DNA of 33,995 nt from Acidobacteriaceae bacterium (GTDB taxonomy: Bacteria; Acidobacteriota; Terriglobia; Terriglobales; Acidobacteriaceae), in NCBI GenBank assembly GCA_013361705.1, contig JABFXN010000144.1, forward strand, positions 1 to 33,995, given 5' to 3'. Under the pieces are notes generated by a model. That model made no database searches, was not told where the DNA came from, and worked only from the letters and a program-made list of their open reading frames with translations. Of the stretch, positions 1-8,756 are shown in pieces. The stretch's first letter is position 1, and each line of letters begins with the position of its first letter. Position numbers and translations under genes: made by a program.

Positions 1-2859
1 GAGAGCGAAGTCCTGGACCGCGATACCCATCAGACCCGGAATATCGGTGCCTGTCGGTACCTGGTTTACCTTCGATGCCCATGCGTTCAGAATCTTCTTC
101 GCCCCCTCCGCATAAGTCGTATCGCCGGATATGCGCCAGCGCAGAGCATTCAGATACGCGGCATGGGCATCCAGGTCCGCGTTCTGACGGCTGCTGCCCA
201 TATTCGCCGTGGCGTGGTTTGCGTAGGTGCTCTGCGCCTGTGAATCGGTGACGAGCAGATTCCAGTCGTCGATCCAGGGATGTGCACCGGCTGCCACCTG
301 CGCCGCCATACGGTCGAAGTCGGCCTGCGTGTGCAGCCCGCCGGGATGCACAAAGGCGCGGCCTGAGACGGTCACGGTAATCGCCGGAGACGTACCGCTG
401 GTGTAGTTGCTGTCTCCGCTATAGGTTGCCGTCAGAACATCGGACCCATCGGGGAGTGCGGTTGTCGCAAGCGTCGCGATACCGCCGGTCAATGTTCCAG
501 TGCCAAGGACCGTGCTTCCGAAGTAGAAGGTCACCGTACCGGTTGGCGTAGCGCCCGCTCCTGATACTGTGGCTGTCAGCGTCTCTTTCACACCGAGATT
601 CAACGAAGCCGACGATGGCGTAAGAACTACGGTCGGTACTCCATATACCTGGACAGAGACAGTGGACGACGAGGCGGCATAAGTGGCATCGCCGGGATAG
701 CTTGCCCGAACGCTGTTGAGGCCGACCGGTACTGCCGTTGTGGATAGAACCGCCGTTCCGGAAGAGTTCAGTACAGCGCTGCTAAGCAGGGTGGTGCCGT
801 CGTAGAAAGCAACCGTTCCTGTCGGAACTGTTCCGCTACCCGATACGGTAGCGGTGAAGGTTACGTTCTGCCCTTGATTGATGCTTGCTGGGGAAGCCGC
901 AACCGAAGTCGTCGACGATGCACTGCCGGTGACGTTCACCGAAACCGTATTCGATGTAGAGCCTGCGTTCGATGTATTTCCGGGATAGGTTGCCGTAATG
1001 GACAGTGCGCCTGTCGCCGATGGAGTGTAAGTCAACGTCGCTACTCCAGACGAGTTCAACGTTGCTGTACCCAGCAGCGAGCTGCCGTTGTTGTAGAACG
1101 AAATGGTGCCGCTTGGGCTTGCGCCGCCCGTGACCGTCGCTGTCAGGGTCATGGCGGTACCCGTAACTACGCTGCTGACGGATGCCTGCAGGGTAGTGGT
1201 TGTCACTGGCAGAGCCGCGGCCTGCAGCAGGATCTGTTGTGGCGACAGCGCTCCATCGGTCACAAAGGAGAGAGCCGCCGAGCTCGCGTTATTGTCCTGC
1301 GGCGAATAGGTGATGGCGAGTGTGCAGGTTGATCCCGGAGCCAGCGAGGTGAAGTTGCAGGCATTCGAGGAAGAAGTCGAAGCGATCGCAAAGCTGCTCG
1401 CGTTTGTACCGCTAATGCTCGGAGCGCCACCGGTAAAGTTCAACGTGGTATTCCCCACATTGTTGAGCGCCACTGACTGTGCCGCACTGGTTGTATTCGC
1501 AGCCTGTCCGGCAAAGACCAGCAGCCCCTGCGGTCCTACCTGACGCACTTTGAGATTGCCGGAGTCCGTAATATAGACTCGCCCGGCTGCGTCGACAGCG
1601 ACACCGCGCGGCCCGCTTAACAGAGCGCTTGTGGCAACGCCGCCATCTCCGTTCGTCCCAGTCGCAGTTCCGGCCGTCCCATTGCCCGCAACCATGGAGA
1701 TAACTCCCGTCGCCGCGTTCACTTCAAGGATCTCGTTATATCCATTGACGGCGAGATAGATGTTGCCGGCCGGGTCGGTTGCCAACCCTGTCGTGCCATT
1801 CAATTTCGCCGTGGTCGCTCGCACTCCATAAGGACTGAGTGTGCCGCCGCCTCCGGCGATGGTGTACAGATCACCCTGGACGGGAGACGTGATCGTCGGA
1901 TTTTCGAGAGTGATAAGCGCAGCCGCAGCGCTACCGCCTACATAGATCATCCGGATGAGATTGTTGTTCTTATCCGAGATGTAGACGTTATTCGAGGCAT
2001 CCACCGCTACCGCGTAGGGCTGGTTTAGTAGTGATGAAGATGCAACCGTTCCGTTCGGACTATTGCCTGATGCGCCTGAGGCCGTTCCGCCGCCACCCGC
2101 AATAGTGCTGATGAACCCGGTGGCGGCACTCACTTCACGGATCGAGTTATTCCCCTGGTCCGCCAGGTACATATTGCCAACCCCGTCGAACTTGATGTCG
2201 TCGATGCCATGGAGCCCGACGACGCTGGAGGTCGCCAGGGTTCCATCGCCGCCGTTCGCGCCGGTGCGGCTGCCCGCCACGCGATAGATAGCGCCCAGTG
2301 TTGGGTTGGTGACGCTCGCTTCGAGAGAGATAAAGTTGGTGCCGGCTGTATTCGTTCCTCCGGCATAGACCACCCACACCGTCGAGGAGGTACCCGCGAC
2401 ATAAATGTCGCCGGCGGAGTCAATCCCGAGTCCGCCGGTATTCGGGGTAATCTTTGCGCTTGTAGCGAGGGTGCCGTTCGATGGCGTGCCGCACTGATTT
2501 TCCATGCCGGCGATCACGTAGATGTTGCCGACAACCGGAGAGGTAACGCCTGTCTCAGCGGCGATCAGCTGCGCTGCCGTTGCCCCACCTTCATAGATGA
2601 CGCGTACGGTGCAGTAGGTACCGTCGACAAAGAAGACATCGCCGGAAGCATCGGCAACAATCCCCTTAATACCGCCTGACATCAGAGCGCTGGTCGCGGG
2701 TCCGCCGTCCCCGGTATACCCGGCCGCTCCGGTACCCGCGATCGTCGTAATGATCTCGGGCTGAAAGGTCAGGGCCGGCTGCGCCAGCCCGGGCACCAGT
2801 GAAAGGGTAAAGAAGAACCACAGCCAGATCGCCAACCGTTTTTTCCCACTCATTGTCAC
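1..2859 (-). CDS. Exported NHL-repeat / Ig-like / alginate-lyase-like protein (C-terminus beyond window)
   Basis: The frame is open from 2859 to the window edge, so this is an N-terminal portion of about 951 residues. Residues 1-24 form a signal peptide (KKR, then a hydrophobic stretch ending GLA). Residues ~30-430 hold NHL-type repeats, each with a TIAGxG / G-I-A-V-D-x-x-G-N-I-Y pattern, expected to form a beta-propeller. Residues ~435-545 resemble the choice-of-anchor D domain. Three Ig-like repeats follow at ~550-640, 640-735 and 735-826. From ~831 the sequence (HPGGLHT..DFDRM.., then NALRW.ISGDT.YAEGAKKILNAW) matches the opening helices of the alginate-lyase/chondroitin-AC-lyase fold, so polyuronide cleavage or binding is inferred; catalytic residues lie outside the window. 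The ATG at 2853 has its GGAG 14 bases upstream, while an in-frame GTG at 2859 sits 8 bases from it, so I prefer GTG. No downstream neighbour is visible. Confidence 0.85.
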   Translation of the reverse strand, partial: MTMSGKKRLAIWLWFFFTLSLVPGLAQPALTFQPEIITTIAGTGAAGYTGDGGPATSALMSGGIKGIVADASGDVFFVDGTYCTVRVIYEGGATAAQLIAAETGVTSPVVGNIYVIAGMENQCGTPSNGTLATSAKITPNTGGLGIDSAGDIYVAGTSSTVWVVYAGGTNTAGTNFISLEASVTNPTLGAIYRVAGSRTGANGGDGTLATSSVVGLHGIDDIKFDGVGNMYLADQGNNSIREVSAATGFISTIAGGGGTASGASGNSPNGTVASSSLLNQPYAVAVDASNNVYISDKNNNLIRMIYVGGSAAAALITLENPTITSPVQGDLYTIAGGGGTLSPYGVRATTAKLNGTTGLATDPAGNIYLAVNGYNEILEVNAATGVISMVAGNGTAGTATGTNGDGGVATSALLSGPRGVAVDAAGRVYITDSGNLKVRQVGPQGLLVFAGQAANTTSAAQSVALNNVGNTTLNFTGGAPSISGTNASSFAIASTSSSNACNFTSLAPGSTCTLAITYSPQDNNASSAALSFVTDGALSPQQILLQAAALPVTTTTLQASVSSVVTGTAMTLTATVTGGASPSGTISFYNNGSSLLGTATLNSSGVATLTYTPSATGALSITATYPGNTSNAGSTSNTVSVNVTGSASSTTSVAASPASINQGQNVTFTATVSGSGTVPTGTVAFYDGTTLLSSAVLNSSGTAVLSTTAVPVGLNSVRASYPGDATYAASSSTVSVQVYGVPTVVLTPSSASLNLGVKETLTATVSGAGATPTGTVTFYFGSTVLGTGTLTGGIATLATTALPDGSDVLTATYSGDSNYTSGTSPAITVTVSGRAFVHPGGLHTQADFDRMAAQVAAGAHPWIDDWNLLVTDSQAQSTYANHATANMGSSRQNADLDAHAAYLNALRWRISGDTTYAEGAKKILNAWASKVNQVPTGTDIPGLMGIAVQDFAL

Positions 2860-3310
2860 GTTCGTCACTCCTTCATACGGTCCTACGTGTGCGCACAAAG
2901 ACCTTCACTCCTGGGCTTCACCATGGAGCGCTTCCTAAAACTGCAGTGATTACCGGGAAAGACGTCCCCTGTATTGCGTGACGAGTCTTCCGATGACTCT
3001 GCCGAATCGTCAACGTTCCAAACAGTTCAGCCGGTGTACGGGAAAACGATTTCCCTTTGATTTCAAGCACTTAAAATCGCGTGCGGCTTCGTAACAGGAC
3101 ACGTTATGGACAACGTTATGGGTTGTTAAATGGGCTTTGGGAGCGCGTCGGGGATTCTGTAACCTTCTTGAAGCAAATGCGCAACTTACGAGAGTAGAGC
3201 CCGCCAGAGGCTCTGACCAGATGCAGATTTGCCCGCACCCATCCAAATGTCCGGAAGGGTGCGGCCCTTTGGCCCCCCTCCTAAAACAGCTCCATGGAAC
3301 ATCAGTCAGG
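2860..3310. other. Intergenic leader of the NHL/lyase gene
   Basis: This 451-bp stretch separates the stop of the sensor kinase gene (3311) from the NHL/lyase start. It contains no convincing ORF; the short frames here lack ribosome sites and family resemblance. It holds one CG-centred palindrome (3040-3055) and, around 3098-3121, a short tandem repeat whose minus-strand unit begins CATAACGT. I could not place a confident -35/-10 pair. Confidence 0.5.
3040..3055. promoter_or_regulatory. LacI-type operator candidate
   Basis: The sequence GGGAAAACGATTTCCC has 6-bp arms (GGGAAA/TTTCCC) around a central CG, the geometry typical of LacI-family operators. It lies about 185 bp upstream of the NHL/lyase gene. 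Which regulator would bind is unknown; one LacI-family gene is encoded at 16631-17671. Confidence 0.4.
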
Positions 3311-6300
3311 TCAGATATCGTCGTTGGGTGAAGACTGGAAGAGCCGGCGGACGGCGTTGTTCAGCTTGCGGAACAGTGTCGGATGCTCGTAGCGGTAGAC
3401 CACCGTGCCCGGGACAACGAGCGTGACTTCGGTTCCGGCGGTCGTGGAACTTACGGTCAGTTTGCTGCGGATTCGCAAAGCACGCTCTCGCATCCCCTGC
3501 AAGCCAAAGTGTCCCTCACGGCCTTCGGTAAGAAGTTCCGGATCAATCCCCTCGCCGTTATCCTTGACGCGAAGGGAGAAATCGTTTGCATACCGGAGTT
3601 CGATCTCCAGCCGGCTTCCTCCGGAATGAGCCGCCGCATTGCGAATCGCTTCATCGCCAATACGGTAGATCTCGTCACGCACGATTGGATGCATATCTCT
3701 GGCATCGCCAACCGCAGAAAAGACAACATTCATCGAAGCCGGCTGATGATGTTCCTCGGCGGCTCGCTGTAATGCTTCGGAGAGATGGTTCTTCTCCGTG
3801 GTGCTTCCCCGCAGAGAGTGCACCGCCGCCCGCGCCTCATCGACTGCCCTCCCCAGCCATATCGACAGCTTTTCGAGGGCCTGCCGCCGGCGTTTTTCAT
3901 CCGTGTCGTCACGAAGGGCGTCCTCCGCAATCATCTTGCTGCTCTGCACTGTTTGCAGAAAGGTATCATGCAACTCGCGCGCGAGCCGTGTTCGTTCAGC
4001 CAGCCGATCGTCAAACCGGGCGCTCAAAGTTGCCGCAACCTGGCGCAAACGCCACCGGTAGAGCATCCAGACAATGAGGACGATCGCGAGTCCACATAGA
4101 ACTGCAAACCAGGCCGTCTGGTACCAGGCGGGCAGAATCCTGAAGGAAAACGATGCTCCCGTCTCGTTCCAAATGCCGTGATCGTTGCTTGCGATGACCC
4201 GGAAGGTATAGTTGCCGGGCCGAAGTTTGGTGTAGTAGGCCTGACGCCTGGTCCCCGCGTCCGACCACTCCGTATCGACGGGATCGAGCCTGTAGCGAAA
4301 CTGGACCCGCTCGGGAATTCTGAGGCTGAGCGCGGTATAACCGATCTCAATGTTTCCATTCCCTGGAGGAAGCGCGAGATTTTGAAAGCGCGAGTAGGTT
4401 TGTCCGGCGACAACCAGTGAGCTGATCAGAACGGTCGGAGGCACCAGGTTATAGGAACGCTCAAGCGACGCTGGATCGAGCCACGCGATGCCTTTGGTGG
4501 TAGCAAACCATAGACGGCCGTCCCCTGCCTCCACCATCGATGGTTCGGGAAACCGTTCGGCAGCAAGGCCGGGAAGGCCATCCAACGTATCGAAGCTCTC
4601 CGCGGATACAGAGTAGTCGGGATTAGCGAGCCACTTCGCCAGCTCGTCGGCTCTGACGTGGACGATGCCCGAAAATCCACTGATCCAAAGATCGCCTGTC
4701 TTGAGATCACCTGCTTGGGTCTCAACGATACCCGACACGCGTCCTGGCAGATTTGCATCTTTCCATCGCATGGTGCGGAATTCCCCGCGACTGAGCAGTT
4801 GCACGCCGGTCTCGGAGCCGAGCCAGACGTGTTCCCCTTTGACCGTAAGTGCATTTGGAAAACGGTTCTTCCCGGGGTAGGTGTACTTCTTGTAGCTGCT
4901 GCCGTCCCACTCAACAACATGATTGGAAAACGCGAACCAGACATTGCCTGCGGGATCGCTTTCCATAGTGCCCAGAATGCCCGGTTCCCGGCCGATAGCG
5001 ACGTTCTGATTTACCCAGGTCTGGCCGACGCGCCGGTAGACGTTTTGGCCGAACGTCAGAAGCCAGAGCTCGTTGTTCTTGTCGAGCGCGATCGAGGCGA
5101 CGACCTCGCGGTCATCATTCGGATAAGAGACCGGCTCAAGATGATCGGCGTAGACCTTCCAGAGCAGATGTTTCCCCAGGCCAGAAGACCAGATACCGCC
5201 TTTGAAATCACGGCGAATCGCAATAACCTGACCGGTCTCGGAGAGTGTCCTGTTTCTGCCATCGACGAAGACTTCGGTCAGCGGCATCGTCCGGCTACCA
5301 ATCCAGACGTTCTGGTTGTCGCCAATCGCGATGGCGAACTGGTGTTCACTGGCTGGGGGTGTTGCCAACTGCGAGATCAGGTTTCGCCGAAGCTGATCCA
5401 GTCCCGAGTTGGTTGCGATCCAAAGACTGCCTTCGCGATCCGCCAGGAGCCTCCAAACAACGTCGGAGCTTAGTCCCTGAGTGACGGCGAAGCGTTGGCC
5501 GCTTGCCGGATCGACAGGCACATCGATTGGGCTCTTCTCCGCATCTGGAATACGCAGGACTCCGTTGCCGCTTGCGGCCCAGAGCGTGCCATTGCTATCG
5601 AAGGTAAAGTTACCGAATCGAGGCCGCTTGAATAATTGCGAAGGGCGCTGGGAAAGTAGGTTTGAAGTGGAACTATCCTCTGATACTCGCCGCAACCCCA
5701 ACTCGTCAGAAAGCCACATGGAGCCGTTCGGCCCCTCATGAAGGTATGCAAAGTCTCCGACCGGCCCCTCTCCGTGCGGACTGATGATGAATTTGCTGCC
5801 TCGGCGCGGAAGATAAAAGACCTTCCCGGACGGCATCTTCAGCCAGATGGTACCGGCGCGGTCGATCGCGATGGCGGAAGGAAAGCCGCTTGGAAGACCA
5901 TAGCGGCTGCCAACCAGCTCACATCGTTTATCCCTGACAAGAAAGAGGCCGGCCGAGCCGGCGACCCATAGCGTGCCATCGCGGTCCTCAACGGTGGAAC
6001 CTGTCAGCAGTCCTGGCGTGCAGCCATTGCCGGGGAAAGCCGATAGCTTTCCATCTTTCCAAAGAAGAAGTCCAGGTGTGCGGGTCCTGAACCAGACATC
6101 GCCGGAAGAGCCTACGAACACCGAGTTTAATTCAGCGTTTTGCGCAGCTCCGGCGGTAATGGCATCGGCTGACTCAAAACGAACCCCGTCGAAACGAAAG
6201 ACCCCCTTGGAGGTCGTCAACCATAAATAGCCATCCCGGCTCTGCTGAATATCAAAGACCGCGCCTAAACCACTTTCAGAGGACCACGTCGTGTGATGAA

Positions 6301-6421
6301 AGTTCCTCAGCTCCTGGCTGGGGTTTCCTGAGTGCAGTTCGCGGAAAGGCTGCGCCTGCAACAGGCAAACCGGAGATATTGCCATGAGGAAGATCAAGGC
6401 AAAAACATCTCGCAGAGACAT
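3311..6421 (-). CDS. Propeller-domain sensor histidine kinase (Reg_prop / Y_Y_Y / HisKA_3 / HATPase)
   Basis: This is a one-piece transmembrane sensor kinase of 1036 residues. After a signal peptide (~1-24) come two-component-regulator propeller repeats to ~620 (recurring 'G.LW.ATS.G' units such as DGYLWLTTSKG, DGTLWVAGSAG, EGSLWIATNSG). A Y_Y_Y domain follows (~660-765), one membrane helix (~765-790), a HisKA_3 dimerisation segment with phospho-acceptor His818 in ARELHDTF, and an ATPase domain with N box (DEAIRNAAAHSG), DNGEGID and GHFGLQGMRERA. Family members sense polysaccharide breakdown products or other envelope ligands and phosphorylate LuxR-type regulators. No response regulator is next to it. 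The open frame runs to 6595, but the stretch above 6451 is an inverted-repeat element. An in-frame GTG at 6451 gives a more basic n-region and is an alternative to ATG 6421; neither has a strong ribosome site. Confidence 0.88.
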   Translation of the reverse strand: MSLRDVFALIFLMAISPVCLLQAQPFRELHSGNPSQELRNFHHTTWSSESGLGAVFDIQQSRDGYLWLTTSKGVFRFDGVRFESADAITAGAAQNAELNSVFVGSSGDVWFRTRTPGLLLWKDGKLSAFPGNGCTPGLLTGSTVEDRDGTLWVAGSAGLFLVRDKRCELVGSRYGLPSGFPSAIAIDRAGTIWLKMPSGKVFYLPRRGSKFIISPHGEGPVGDFAYLHEGPNGSMWLSDELGLRRVSEDSSTSNLLSQRPSQLFKRPRFGNFTFDSNGTLWAASGNGVLRIPDAEKSPIDVPVDPASGQRFAVTQGLSSDVVWRLLADREGSLWIATNSGLDQLRRNLISQLATPPASEHQFAIAIGDNQNVWIGSRTMPLTEVFVDGRNRTLSETGQVIAIRRDFKGGIWSSGLGKHLLWKVYADHLEPVSYPNDDREVVASIALDKNNELWLLTFGQNVYRRVGQTWVNQNVAIGREPGILGTMESDPAGNVWFAFSNHVVEWDGSSYKKYTYPGKNRFPNALTVKGEHVWLGSETGVQLLSRGEFRTMRWKDANLPGRVSGIVETQAGDLKTGDLWISGFSGIVHVRADELAKWLANPDYSVSAESFDTLDGLPGLAAERFPEPSMVEAGDGRLWFATTKGIAWLDPASLERSYNLVPPTVLISSLVVAGQTYSRFQNLALPPGNGNIEIGYTALSLRIPERVQFRYRLDPVDTEWSDAGTRRQAYYTKLRPGNYTFRVIASNDHGIWNETGASFSFRILPAWYQTAWFAVLCGLAIVLIVWMLYRWRLRQVAATLSARFDDRLAERTRLARELHDTFLQTVQSSKMIAEDALRDDTDEKRRRQALEKLSIWLGRAVDEARAAVHSLRGSTTEKNHLSEALQRAAEEHHQPASMNVVFSAVGDARDMHPIVRDEIYRIGDEAIRNAAAHSGGSRLEIELRYANDFSLRVKDNGEGIDPELLTEGREGHFGLQGMRERALRIRSKLTVSSTTAGTEVTLVVPGTVVYRYEHPTLFRKLNNAVRRLFQSSPNDDI

Positions 6422-6454
6422 CGGGAACGAACGACTATCTTTTCGTTTCACGGC

Positions 6455-6570
6455 TAGAGCATTTTTCCTGAGGGTGTGGTGCAGCGCTTGTGCATCTATG
6501 GGCGCTTTCCGTAATGAAAACGCCGCCGCACGCCCCTCACAGGATACCCAGCAACAGGAAAAATGCTCTA
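6455..6570. repeat. MITE-like element with 16-bp inverted ends
   Basis: The 16 bases at 6455-6470 (TAGAGCATTTTTCCTG) recur as an exact reverse complement at 6555-6570. If the outer TA at each end is a target duplication, the terminal repeats are 14 bp and the element is 112 bp, which fits TA-targeting MITEs (IS630/Tc1-like). The interior also shows imperfect complementarity (AGGGTGTGG near the left end, CGCACGCCCCT near the right). It encodes nothing. Confidence 0.55.
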
Positions 6571-6709
6571 CGCGACAGCGATCTGTTCTGGCCACAATCG
6601 CACTCTCGGTATTTCGAATTTGGTCTGTTGGGATTCGGGCGGCAACGCAGGATTAGACGGGTCAGGGGGTTCCACTTCTCAAATGATTTCAGACATGCAC
6701 AGACAACAC

Positions 6710-6723
6710 CACCATCGATGGTG
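6710..6723. promoter_or_regulatory. 14-bp perfect palindrome
   Basis: CACCATCGATGGTG is a perfect palindrome with a central CG, about 290 bp upstream of the sensor kinase start and 150 bp downstream of the VOC stop. It could be an operator; chance cannot be excluded. Confidence 0.25.
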
Positions 6724-6873
6724 ATATCACATTGCGTGACGTTTTCGAAATTTGATCGGGATTTGGGCGTAACTGTCGCCCTGATGGCCCAGCCGGACGG
6801 TGATCTGCCGTCGCTAAAGACGAGCACACCTACCTTCCGGCTGGTCAGGTTCTTTTCGAGGGATATAGACGTT

Positions 6874-7566
6874 TTACTCTGGCAGCGGTTCTCCAGACTG
6901 TTCGCGGACCATATACAGGGCGTACCAGTCATACCAGTTCGCATCTGCCTGCCCGGTCCGCTCCTCATGCTTTCCGTGCGCTGCAGCGGCGCGGCGTAAT
7001 GCACTGACCAGGTCAGCGACCGAGGCGTAGCTCGTGTCACCGGCGACGCGGCCTGGCAACCGCGTTGTTATCTCCTGGAAGAGCCATTCGTTCCCGTCCG
7101 GATCCTGGAACGAGGCGAAGGAACGGTAGCTGCTATGTGCTGGGTCTGGACCGGGGACTCGCTTGCTTCCAAAGAGATATGGCTCGTCGGATCCGGAGAA
7201 GCTATCTGACGCTCCGTGGAAGATCTCGCTGACCGTTACACCGCGAGCAAGCAGCTCGCTGCAGGCGGCCGCAACGTCGGAGACGATCAGGTACAGCCCC
7301 CTCGCCGACCCTGGCGCCGCGGCGGTCACGTTTTTACCAAAGATGATGGAGCAGCCAGACCCCGGCGGCGTGAATTGGATCACACGATAGTCGCTTCCCT
7401 TCGCGAAGTCAGCGTCGAGACGCCATCCGAGTTTGGTGTAGAACTCCTTTGCCCGACCGACGTCCGAGACCGGGATAACGACAATTTCGAACTTCATGTC
7501 GACCTGCTTGGCGCTCGCAGCGCTTATGGCCGCGCTGCTGGACACTTCCTGAACTGAGCTTGCCAT
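6874..7566 (-). CDS. VOC (glyoxalase/bleomycin-resistance-like) family protein
   Basis: A 230-residue protein with one vicinal-oxygen-chelate domain at ~24-145 (M-K-F-E-I-V-V-I-P-V-S-D-V-G-R-A-K-E-F-Y.KLGW opening, FASFQDPDGNEWLFQEIT closing), followed by a ~80-residue tail containing HGKHEERTG and DWYALYMVREQSG. I recall this tail from many VOC proteins of unknown function. VOC proteins bind metal and act on or sequester small electrophiles, antibiotics or aromatic compounds; the substrate here cannot be told. The start at 7566 is supported by AAGGAG six bases upstream. A longer frame to 7638 has no such site and overlaps the upstream gene. It follows the alpha/beta hydrolase by 58 bp on the same strand and probably shares its transcript. 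No signal peptide, so cytoplasmic. Confidence 0.85.
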   Translation of the reverse strand: MASSVQEVSSSAAISAASAKQVDMKFEIVVIPVSDVGRAKEFYTKLGWRLDADFAKGSDYRVIQFTPPGSGCSIIFGKNVTAAAPGSARGLYLIVSDVAAACSELLARGVTVSEIFHGASDSFSGSDEPYLFGSKRVPGPDPAHSSYRSFASFQDPDGNEWLFQEITTRLPGRVAGDTSYASVADLVSALRRAAAAHGKHEERTGQADANWYDWYALYMVREQSGEPLPE

Positions 7567-7624
7567 ATGCTTCTCCTTCAAAATCGGTGGATCATTACAG
7601 TGGCCCGGTGTTCGTACTTCCGTC

Positions 7625-8674
7625 TTACATCCGGTCAACGTCGATCACTGCCTGGGCAAAAGCCTGTGGGGCTTCCTGCGGAAGGTTGTGACCGATACCG
7701 CCCGTTATATTCCGGTGTTGATATTTCCCAGAGAATTTATGGGCATAGGCCGCAGGGTCCGGGTGCGGAGCTCCATTGGCGTCACCCTCCAACGTGATGG
7801 TTGGAACGCGAATCGAAGGGGCCTGTGCCAGTTGCTTTTCGGAATCATCGTACTTCTTTTCGCCTTCTGCAAGTCCAAGCCGCCAGCGGTAGTTATGGAT
7901 GACGATGGCGACATGGTCGGGATTGTCGAAGGAGGCTGCGCTACGGTCAAAGGTCTGATCGTCGAAGTTCCATTTCGGTGAGGCGAGCTTCCAGATGAGG
8001 TTTGCGAACTCTTTCCTATATCGCTCATACCCTGCTCGGCCGCGCTCTGTCGCGAAGTAGAACTGGTACCACCATTCGAGCTCTGCCTTCGGAGGCAGCG
8101 GCATCTTGCCGGCTTCCTGGCTACCGATGAGATAGCCGCTCACGGAGACGAGCGCCTTGCAGCGTTCCGGCCACAGCGCCGCGACGATATCAGCCGTACG
8201 GGCGCCCCAATCGAATCCCGCGAGAACCGCCCTATCCAGGTGAAGCGCGTCCATCAAGGCCACCACGTCAAGAGCAAGAGCGGAAGGCTGACCGTTGCGA
8301 ACCGTCTCCGCAGAGAGAAACCGCGTCGAACCATAGCCGCGCAGATACGGAACGATGACCCGATACCCTTCGGAGGCTAACCGCGGAGCAACATCCGCAA
8401 AACTGTGAATGTCATATGGCCAGCCGTGCAAAAGAAGGACCGGTTTTCCATTGGATGGCCCGGCTTCGGCATAACTCACGCGAAGAAGGCCTGCATCTAT
8501 TTCTTTCAGCGAGTCAAACGTTGCGCTCTGGGCGGCAGCCGCGGATGGACTTGGCGCCGGCGGCATCTCATTTTCTTTGGCGAAGAGAGGCAGTTCTCCC
8601 AGCAGCGCTGCCCCGGCAGAGAGTCCCACTCCCAACATGCGTCTGCGAGACAGCTTGTTTACTTCCTGTTGCAC
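7625..8674 (-). CDS. Tat-exported alpha/beta hydrolase, epoxide-hydrolase-like
   Basis: A 349-residue alpha/beta hydrolase. The N-terminus has a twin-arginine signal (LSRRRMLG at ~8-15, then a hydrophobic segment), so it is probably exported folded. The oxyanion motif HGWP is at 83-86. The nucleophile elbow is GFDWG with Asp155 in place of Ser, as in epoxide hydrolases and haloalkane dehalogenases. Asp298 and His329 (GIGHN) fit the remaining triad, and WWYQFYF (~201-207) lies in the lid region where epoxide hydrolases place the epoxide-polarising Tyr. The start is a GTG at 8674, fixed by AAAGGAG seven bases upstream; the longer frame to 8755 would add residues ahead of the Tat signal. Its substrate is unknown; cofactor-free dehalogenation is the main alternative to epoxide opening. 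Confidence 0.85.
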   Translation of the reverse strand: MQQEVNKLSRRRMLGVGLSAGAALLGELPLFAKENEMPPAPSPSAAAAQSATFDSLKEIDAGLLRVSYAEAGPSNGKPVLLLHGWPYDIHSFADVAPRLASEGYRVIVPYLRGYGSTRFLSAETVRNGQPSALALDVVALMDALHLDRAVLAGFDWGARTADIVAALWPERCKALVSVSGYLIGSQEAGKMPLPPKAELEWWYQFYFATERGRAGYERYRKEFANLIWKLASPKWNFDDQTFDRSAASFDNPDHVAIVIHNYRWRLGLAEGEKKYDDSEKQLAQAPSIRVPTITLEGDANGAPHPDPAAYAHKFSGKYQHRNITGGIGHNLPQEAPQAFAQAVIDVDRM

Positions 8675-8756
8675 GGTAAATCTCCTTTGATAAGCCTTGC
8701 AATATGGATGGATGCCGCCTGGAGCACTCCGTTGCAAGAGATTGTCGGCACGCACG

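Larger units (their letters stand above)
6422..6873. other. Intergenic region upstream of the sensor kinase
   Basis: About 450 bp lie between the VOC gene end and the kinase start. It contains the MITE-like element at 6455-6570 and a 14-bp perfect palindrome at 6710-6723. Frames open through it on the minus strand have no plausible start signal or recognisable domain, so I call it non-coding. Any kinase promoter should lie here. Confidence 0.5.

Noticed and set aside
2209-2679. 156-residue plus-strand ORF antisense to the NHL repeats
   Set aside because: It is a reverse-frame shadow of the NHL propeller coding sequence with no ribosome site.
6422-6595. N-terminal 58-residue extension of the sensor kinase
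   Set aside because: It precedes a good signal peptide, is composed of inverted-repeat DNA, and has no ribosome site.
6537-7040. 167-residue minus-strand ORF across the VOC gene end and kinase leader
   Set aside because: It overlaps the VOC gene in another frame, then runs into the inverted-repeat element; no family resemblance or start signal.
8675-8755. 27-residue extension of the alpha/beta hydrolase
   Set aside because: The GTG at 8674 has a strong AAAGGAG and gives a proper Tat signal at the N-terminus.
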